DNA from: CAZKMM01 sp964553915
GTDB lineage: Bacteria; RBG-13-61-14; DRUE01
DNA length: 17,551 nucleotides
Reading direction: 5' to 3'
Assembly: GCA_964553915.1 (NCBI GenBank)
Contig: CAZKMM010000047.1
Coordinates: 1 to 17,551 of the forward strand
Below are positions 12,557 to 17,551 of this stretch, in pieces (position 1 is the stretch's first letter; every line of letters begins with the position of its first letter). The position numbers and the translations under genes were made by a program. The notes below the pieces were generated by a model. That model was given only the letters and a program-made list of their open reading frames with translations, ran no database searches and was not told the origin of the DNA.

Positions 12557-14917
12557 TTAGTCTTTGGCTTTTTCTTTTGCCAGTTGAAGGGCGGGCTTTT
12601 CTGCCTCTCTGATTTCATCACTGCCTGAGTAAGGATGAGTTTCTTTTTCTGGTTCTTGATAGTCCAGAAGTCCAAGTTGAGCCCGGAGTTGATTAAGGTT
12701 GAGATAAGCATCCCAGAAGCAAATTAAAGATTCTGCGCCCTGATTTAAATTTACCCCGTCTTTGCTTAATCCGTCCCGGCATCCCCCGGTATTCGGGTCA
12801 TAAAGCGGGATGCCCTGCCGGTTTCTTCCCAGAAACCATTCAAAAGCCTTTTGGGCAAGAACCCGGTATTTTTTCTGACCAGTCTTTTTATATGCCAGCA
12901 CCAGTGCCTCTACCAGATAGCTGGCACAGATGGGTTGCTGGTCAAACAGGGCAGGTTTTTTTCCTTTTGGAAACCATCCCTGATTTCCCACCAGGTCAAA
13001 ATAGTCCCCTCGGTCAAGAGATTTAATCAAAAACTCAAGGATTTCTTTTCCTGCCTTCAAATATTTTTCATCTCCAAAGATATCTTCTGCCAGGAAAAAG
13101 ACGGTGGGGATTTTTCCTGCTCCATAGGTAATCTGCTCTGAGACCCATTTCCAGTTAGCATCAGAATGAGTCAGATAAAGTTGATAAAGCCTCTCCGCCA
13201 GAATTTGAGCTTTAGTCTTGACTGTTCTTGCTCCGGGATAGCGTCTTAAATAATACCAGGCGGATTGCAGGACATAAGCTATTGCCATAGGATGAGAGCT
13301 TTCAAAGGCGTCAAACCCGTGCTCAAAGCTTTCTTTAGCAGGAGCTCTCCAGCCAGTATCCGGTCCATAAAGCAGGGTGGCTCCTAAGCCGAGCAGGGCA
13401 CGACCCTGAGTGTCATCACTTCCCACTTCATCCAGAAACTGGCGATGATAACTCATAAAATTATGAAACCTGCCATCCTCCCGCTGGGAATATCTTAAAA
13501 AGCTAAGATACTTTTCTGCCAGTTGCAGGGCTTTGGGGTCTTTGCTCTGCTCCCAGTATTTCATCATCACTGCCAGGGCTCTTCCCACATCATCTGTGGA
13601 ATAGCCGGTCTTTCGCTCCGGAATATGATAAAAGCTGTGCTGGATAATCCCGGTATCATCAGTTAGATTTAAAAAATGCTCCAGCCGAAATTTATCCACC
13701 CGCATCTGGGAATAAATCCCGCTTGGGAAAAAGCGCAGGGCAGGAAATCTGGCTTTGCCTTCTATTGCCTCTTTGAAAAGCCGGGCATAGGCTTTTCCTA
13801 CCTCGCTCCAGTATAATTTCTTTCCAAATTCCCGAGCCTTTTTGCTGATTTGCTCTAAGAGATGAGGCTCACGAAACAGTTGGTTTACCTGCCGAGCCAG
13901 CCCCTGAAAATCGCCAAAATCTATTAAAATCCCTCTCCCCTCACTTAAAATCTCCTCTGCATACCAGCTGGGAGTGCTGATAACCGGCTTGCCCATTCCC
14001 ACGGTGTAGGAAAGTGTCCCGCTAACAATCTGCTCCCGCACCCAGTAAGGGGAGATATAAATATCGCAGGCACCAATATAATTTTTCAGCTCTTCCAGGT
14101 TGAGAAATCTATCCACAAAAATTACCTGTTTTAAAACTCCGTTCTGCTGGGCTTTCTTTTTCAGGAATTCCCGGTATTTTTCTCCCTGATGCTTTTTTAC
14201 CTCAGGATGGGTTGCTCCTGCCACCACATACACCACTTCCGGGTTTTCAGAAAGAATCTCAGGAAGGGCATCTATTACTACTTCTATGCCCTTGTTCGGG
14301 CTGAGCAGACCAAAGGTCAAAAGCACTTTTTTACCTTCCAAGCCGAGTTTTTTCTTAAGCTCCTTTTGGCTCTGAGGAGGCGGAAGGGGAATTCCATGGG
14401 GAATCAGCCGGATTTTTTCCTCCGGAGCATCATAGATTTTAATCAAAAGCTGGCGGGCTTTTTCCGCCATTACCACCAGATAGTCAGAAAATTTAATCAC
14501 CTGCTGAAACGAGCGGTAATAACTATCTTTTGGGTCCGCCAGAACCGTATGAAGGGTGGTGATGATAGGTTTTTCTACCCGGGAGAGAAAATGAGCCAGA
14601 TAACTTCCTGCATCTCCGCCATAAATTCCGAACTCGTGCTGGACGCAGACAAGGTCTGCATCTGAAAAATTTACATATTCTCCTGCCCGATGATAGTCCA
14701 GAACCGAGTTTTGGTTTATCTCAAAAATTACCTCCTCTGGATAATCATAATGATTTGGAGAATTGGTCATTGCCATTACATAAGCCTCAGGAGAGGGATT
14801 GGAAGAGTTTAAAAATGCCTGCCTTAAATCATAGGTGAAGGTGGCTATCCCGCATTTTCTGGGAAGATAGGTTCCAAGGAAAAAGACCTTTAAAGGCTCC
14901 CTTACCAAGCTCGCCAT
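12557..14917 (-). CDS. GT4-like glycosyltransferase fused to an alpha/alpha-toroid domain
   Basis: A 786-residue fusion without signal peptide. Residues about 9-385 are a GT-B glycosyltransferase: FFLGTYLPRKCGIATF (12-27), CVQHEFGIYGG, TTLHTVLADP, a LIPHGIP hinge (171-177), LLTFGLLSPNKGIEVVIDAL (199-218), and the donor-binding stretch EQIVSGTLSYTVGMGKPVIS (295-314). In the usual GT4 E-x7-E motif the second Glu is Ser303. Residues about 400-750 are helical pairs in the style of an alpha/alpha barrel: GYSTDDVGRALAVM, SQREDGRFHNFMSY, EVGSDDTQGRALLGLG, FDQQPICASYLVEAL and GVNLNQGAESLICFWDAY. This fused layout fits bacterial glycan-assembly proteins, but substrate and linkage are unknown. ATG 14917 is six bases after GGAGG; a GTG six bases earlier is too close to that site. 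It stands alone on its strand. Confidence 0.85.
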   Translation of the reverse strand: MASLVREPLKVFFLGTYLPRKCGIATFTYDLRQAFLNSSNPSPEAYVMAMTNSPNHYDYPEEVIFEINQNSVLDYHRAGEYVNFSDADLVCVQHEFGIYGGDAGSYLAHFLSRVEKPIITTLHTVLADPKDSYYRSFQQVIKFSDYLVVMAEKARQLLIKIYDAPEEKIRLIPHGIPLPPPQSQKELKKKLGLEGKKVLLTFGLLSPNKGIEVVIDALPEILSENPEVVYVVAGATHPEVKKHQGEKYREFLKKKAQQNGVLKQVIFVDRFLNLEELKNYIGACDIYISPYWVREQIVSGTLSYTVGMGKPVISTPSWYAEEILSEGRGILIDFGDFQGLARQVNQLFREPHLLEQISKKAREFGKKLYWSEVGKAYARLFKEAIEGKARFPALRFFPSGIYSQMRVDKFRLEHFLNLTDDTGIIQHSFYHIPERKTGYSTDDVGRALAVMMKYWEQSKDPKALQLAEKYLSFLRYSQREDGRFHNFMSYHRQFLDEVGSDDTQGRALLGLGATLLYGPDTGWRAPAKESFEHGFDAFESSHPMAIAYVLQSAWYYLRRYPGARTVKTKAQILAERLYQLYLTHSDANWKWVSEQITYGAGKIPTVFFLAEDIFGDEKYLKAGKEILEFLIKSLDRGDYFDLVGNQGWFPKGKKPALFDQQPICASYLVEALVLAYKKTGQKKYRVLAQKAFEWFLGRNRQGIPLYDPNTGGCRDGLSKDGVNLNQGAESLICFWDAYLNLNQLRAQLGLLDYQEPEKETHPYSGSDEIREAEKPALQLAKEKAKD

Positions 14918-14994
14918 TTTCACCCTCCCGGCTAGAAAAAAGAGGCTTAAAAAATTCTCTATTAGATGAACAAAGATAAATTGTAGTTGTTATT

Positions 14995-15023
14995 TATATA
15001 ATCATTGAATCTGCCCCGGGCAA
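14995..15023 (-). promoter_or_regulatory. Candidate promoter for the GT4/toroid gene
   Basis: On the minus strand TTGCCC (15018-15023) and TATATA (14995-15000) have a 17-bp spacer, in the 122-nt gap upstream of the gene. Each box matches the consensus at four of six positions. Confidence 0.35.
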
Positions 15024-15039
15024 GGGATAATTAAGATAA

Positions 15040-15914
15040 CTATTTGAATTTATTGAATTTTCTTTTAAGAAAGACGAGCAGAGAAAAGAGCCAGAAAATC
15101 CCTGCGCAAACCCGACAGAAAAGCCCCAGCTGGGAATGAATCGGGTAATATTTTAAGCTCAGGTGATGTTTTCCAGAAGGAAGGGCAAGACCAAGAAAAA
15201 GATAATCCGCCCGATACACTCTTTTTTCCTCTCCATCTAAAAAAGCTCTCCAGCCGGGAAAGTAATTCTCTCCCACCACCAGAAAATACCGAGCAACCTC
15301 GGGCTGGGAAGGATAAATTGCCGGAAGCTCCAGCTCAAATTCCCATTTTCCCGGAGCAAATTTCAAAAGCTGAGCTTTTCCAGAATCAAAGCCGGAGCTT
15401 AAAAATTCTATTTTATCTTCCAGCAGAGTAGTAGTTTTTGGGTCAAAGGAGCGGGTTTTGATTTCCTCCCAGACCTGCTCGGGAGTTTTTATCTCCACCT
15501 GAGTGGTGAGCCAGAATCTTGGAAGTAGGTCCGGGATTTTATAAAAATAAAAGTCTGAATACCTGCCTTTAAATTCCAATTCCGGGATTTTTAGCTCCAC
15601 TCCTCGCGAGATTAGATTTCCCACATTGAGCAGTCGTAAATAGAATAGGTCATTCTCGTCAATGGCTTTCGGGTCTCGGGGGCGGTCTAGTCCGATATGG
15701 TAGAGCTTTGCTTTGCTGGTGGTAATCAAATAACCGGGAGAGACCAGGCAGAATATATTCCGTTTTTCAGGCAATAATAATTAAATTCAGTAAAAGGGAG
15801 CCATTGAATTTGTCTTTCAAAGAACCAGACCTCACTGCTTGCCACCCATTTTCCAGAAATCACCCCCGGAAGAAAATAAGCCAGACAAAATCCGGCCCAG
15901 AGTAAGGGAAAAAT
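15040..15914 (-). pseudogene. Remnant of a YfhO-like membrane protein gene
   Basis: Two pieces in different frames. The first (15914 down to about 15729) reads IFPLLWAGFCLAYFLPGV then SGKWVASSEVWFFERQIQWLPF, like the first membrane helix and first outer loop of YfhO-type proteins. It follows a TGA directly and has no good start. The second, open from 15774 down to the stop at 15040, is the C-terminal soluble domain: LLNVGNLI, LPRFWL, VVGENYFPGWRAFLDG, LPSGKHHLSLKYYP and a last membrane helix before KRKFNKFK. Full YfhO-like proteins run to roughly 700-900 residues with a dozen or more helices, and nearly all of the middle membrane part is missing here. An internal deletion with a frameshift near 15730-15775 explains this. 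If the 15040-15774 frame is expressed, it would lack its membrane channel part. Confidence 0.7.
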
Positions 15915-15936
15915 TCACTCCAGCCTGAATTCTATT

Positions 15937-15965
15937 TTGTCATTCACCGGCAAATTGATTATTCT
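15937..15965 (+). promoter_or_regulatory. Candidate promoter for the lipoprotein-era operon
   Basis: TTGTCA (15937-15942) and TATTCT (15960-15965) are 17 bp apart, about 50 bp before the lipoprotein ATG. A small hairpin CCAGC-AGAC-GCTGG (15974-15987) follows and would lie at the mRNA 5' end. The rest of the gap 15915-16016 shows nothing more. Confidence 0.4.
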
Positions 15966-16016
15966 AATTATAGCCAGCAGACGCTGGGCAACCAAATTTA
16001 AGAGGGGAATGCTGGA

Positions 16017-16481
16017 ATGAGAAAATCTGTTTTATGGCTAGCGGGCATTTTGCTGATTGTTTTCAGCTGTGCGAAAAAACCTCCGGAGCTGGAAAACCCG
16101 TCTCCTGAAGATTTATATCAAAAGGTGGTGGAGTTTTATGATTTTCTTCGGAGCAAAGACCTGGACAGCTTTGCCTACAAACTGGAGCTTCAGGCAAAGT
16201 TCCAGGACCAGGAGCATTTCTACAAATTTCTGGATACCATTCTTCCTGCAATGTGGGAGCGGAATTTTGAACGGAACCGGATTCTGGACTATCAGATTCT
16301 TTCCCTGGAACTTGAGCCAGATGGAAAAAGTGCCCGGGTAAAGGTCTGGATTTTATCTGATGATATCCTTCCTTTTGGCAAGGTGATGACCTTTGAACAT
16401 CGCTGGTATCTTTCTTATTTCACCTGGTATCCGGCAGAGATAAAAGCACCCAAGCCAACCCTCTGGGAAAAATACCGGTGA
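16017..16481 (+). CDS. Small hypothetical lipoprotein
   Basis: A 154-residue protein with a lipoprotein signal: MRKSVLWLAGILLIVFSC, where Cys18 would be lipidated, followed by AKKPPELE. Lys at +3 and no Asp at +2 leave the final membrane open. The mature part has a helical beginning (SPEDLYQKVVEFYDFLRSKD), a KFLDTILPAMWERNF segment, and beta-like stretches (ILSLELEPDGKSARVKVWIL, VMTFEHRWYLSYFTWYP). This helix-then-sheet layout resembles the NTF2/SnoaL-like alpha+beta fold, but I cannot assign a family. GAGGGG lies 9 nt before the ATG. Its TGA overlaps the era start (GTGA), so the two genes are translationally coupled. Confidence 0.75.
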   Translation: MRKSVLWLAGILLIVFSCAKKPPELENPSPEDLYQKVVEFYDFLRSKDLDSFAYKLELQAKFQDQEHFYKFLDTILPAMWERNFERNRILDYQILSLELEPDGKSARVKVWILSDDILPFGKVMTFEHRWYLSYFTWYPAEIKAPKPTLWEKYR

Positions 16482-17401
16482 AGCGAGAAAAAGAGCGAGG
16501 GAAAATACTTGAACCAATTCCGGGATACCGATGTGGATACATCACCATTGCCGGCAGACCCAATGTGGGTAAAAGCACTCTATTAAATCAAATCCTGGGG
16601 CAAAAAATTGCTATTATTTCTCCCAAGCCCAATACCACCCGGAACAGAATTTTAGGAGTGAAAACTTTAAAAGACGCTCAATTGATTTTCTGGGATACCC
16701 CAGGAATTCACCAGGCAAAAAAAGAGCTAAATCAATATATGGTTCAGCAAGCCCTCAAATCTGCTAAAGAAGCGGATTTAATCTACCTGATGATAGAAGC
16801 CAACCAGCCCTGGCAAGAAGAAGACCTTTTTACTTTAAAACAGATTGAGCCTTTAGAAATTCCCTTAATCCTTTTAATCAACAAAATTGATCTGGTAAAA
16901 AAAACCGAGCTCCTTCCTATGATTGATTATTCGCAAAAGCTGGCAGATTTCAGAGAAATTATTCCCATCTCGGCCCTTTATGCGGATGGGATTGAGCTTT
17001 TGCTCAGAGCCACAGTGCCCTATCTTCCTGAATCTCCTCCGCTTTTTCCTGAAGATATGTTTACAGACCAGGCAGAGCGATTCTGGGTGAGTGAACTGAT
17101 TCGGGAAAAAATCTTCCAGCTTACCCATCAGGAGGTGCCTTATTCCACCGCAGTAGTAATTGAAGAGTGGAAAGAAAGTCCAAGCCTGCTCCGAATTTGG
17201 GCGATTATTTTTGTGGAGCGAAAGAGCCAGAAAGGGATTATTATTGGAGAAAAAGGACAAATGATAAAAAAAATTGGCACTCTTGCCCGACAGGAGATAG
17301 AATTTTTCCTTGGAACCAAGGTGTATTTAGAGCTTAGGGTAAAACTAAGTAAGAACTGGACCAAAGACCCGCTTGCCCTCAAAAGGATGGGGTATCGTTA
17401 A
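16478..17401 (+). CDS. era: GTPase Era
   Basis: Essential GTPase that binds 16S rRNA and helps 30S ribosome assembly, found in the cytosol or at the inner membrane. The length of 307 residues is normal. It has G1 GRPNVGKST (26-34), G2 Thr in NTTRNR (52-57), G3 DTPG (73-76), G4 NKID (135-138) and G5 SAL (165-167). A C-terminal KH domain has GEKG (257-260) in the IIIGEKGQMIKKIG loop, with KVYLELRVKLSKNWTKDP near the end. The start is GTG overlapping the lipoprotein stop by four bases. The ribosome site is inside the lipoprotein gene and is not strong, which fits coupling by re-initiation. It stops at 17399-17401 with no terminator seen before the next gene 33 nt on. Confidence 0.96.
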   Translation: MKREKERGKILEPIPGYRCGYITIAGRPNVGKSTLLNQILGQKIAIISPKPNTTRNRILGVKTLKDAQLIFWDTPGIHQAKKELNQYMVQQALKSAKEADLIYLMIEANQPWQEEDLFTLKQIEPLEIPLILLINKIDLVKKTELLPMIDYSQKLADFREIIPISALYADGIELLLRATVPYLPESPPLFPEDMFTDQAERFWVSELIREKIFQLTHQEVPYSTAVVIEEWKESPSLLRIWAIIFVERKSQKGIIIGEKGQMIKKIGTLARQEIEFFLGTKVYLELRVKLSKNWTKDPLALKRMGYR

Positions 17402-17434
17402 GCAATTTTTTGAAAATATGATAAATTTAAAAAG

Positions 17435-17551
17435 ATGAAACCGCTGGCAAGAAAAATTCAAAAAGTAATGCTCATTTTTCCCCCGGTGAGAATTTCGGCA
17501 ACTTATGACAAGATGTGTTGCACACCGAAAAGGATTGTTCCGCGAGGAAGA
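17435..17551 (+). CDS. 5' end of a probable B12-binding / radical SAM protein (partial)
   Basis: An open frame from ATG 17435 runs to the window edge (39 codons). After a basic start MKPLARKIQK it reads VMLIFPPVRISATYDKMCCTP. This resembles the first strand and loop of the B12-binding domain at the N-terminus of many radical SAM enzymes (pattern VLLIxPPxR...PP). Only this short piece is seen, so the family is a guess. The upstream AAAAAG is a poor ribosome site. It may be read through from era. Confidence 0.45.
   Translation, partial: MKPLARKIQKVMLIFPPVRISATYDKMCCTPKRIVPRGR

Noticed and set aside
12536..12590. Terminator between the convergent M16 and GT4 genes
   Set aside because: AAGCC and GGCTT can pair, but the loop is long and the stem only about five bases; not convincing.
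14189..14665. Open frame of 158 codons on the + strand inside the GT4 gene
   Set aside because: Antisense to conserved glycosyltransferase motifs; no start signals.

Overview
The window is about 17.5 kb of bacterial chromosome with moderate GC content, short AT-rich gaps, GTG and ATG starts, and strong purine-rich ribosome sites. The organism looks Gram-negative-like: it has an exported M16 zinc peptidase, a small lipoprotein and GT-C type membrane enzymes. It controls groESL with a CIRCE/HrcA element. No rRNA, tRNA, insertion sequence or CRISPR was seen, and no phylum can be named from the sequence alone. Three loci with broken frames, scattered among intact housekeeping genes, suggest ongoing gene decay or local sequencing errors in an assembly from an uncultured lineage.

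Left part (1-2890, + strand): the 3' end of a small helix-turn-helix-like protein, then a compact signalling operon. The operon holds a CheB-type response regulator/methylesterase, a coiled-coil plus GAF protein and a single-domain CheY-like receiver. A small unknown gene follows, split by a 10-nt duplication. No CheA, CheR, CheW or receptor gene is in view.

Middle (2893-7588): thiD and tmk form a minus-strand pair. Divergent from them are a stand-alone B12-binding mutase-type small subunit and a frameshifted, truncated thiolase-family pseudogene, probably the remnant of an acyl-CoA/B12 mutase operon. The minus-strand groES-groEL operon follows, with promoter, CIRCE and a strong bidirectional terminator.

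Right-centre (7589-15914): a receiver-domain protein is co-transcribed (1-nt overlap) with a polytopic GT-C glycosyltransferase-like protein, and both are divergent from a 914-residue M16 peptidase. Convergent with the peptidase is a 786-residue fusion of a GT4-like glycosyltransferase and an alpha/alpha-toroid domain. A decayed YfhO-like membrane protein gene comes next. This stretch seems devoted to envelope glycans and membrane proteins.

Right end (15915-17551, + strand): a small lipoprotein overlaps era by 4 nt. The window ends in the first 39 codons of what looks like a B12-binding/radical SAM protein.

I see no clear new defence or mobile system. The most unusual items are the CheB-GAF-CheY module, the receiver plus GT-C operon, the CIRCE placed upstream of the best groES promoter, the lysine-less P-loop in Tmk, and the three decaying genes.
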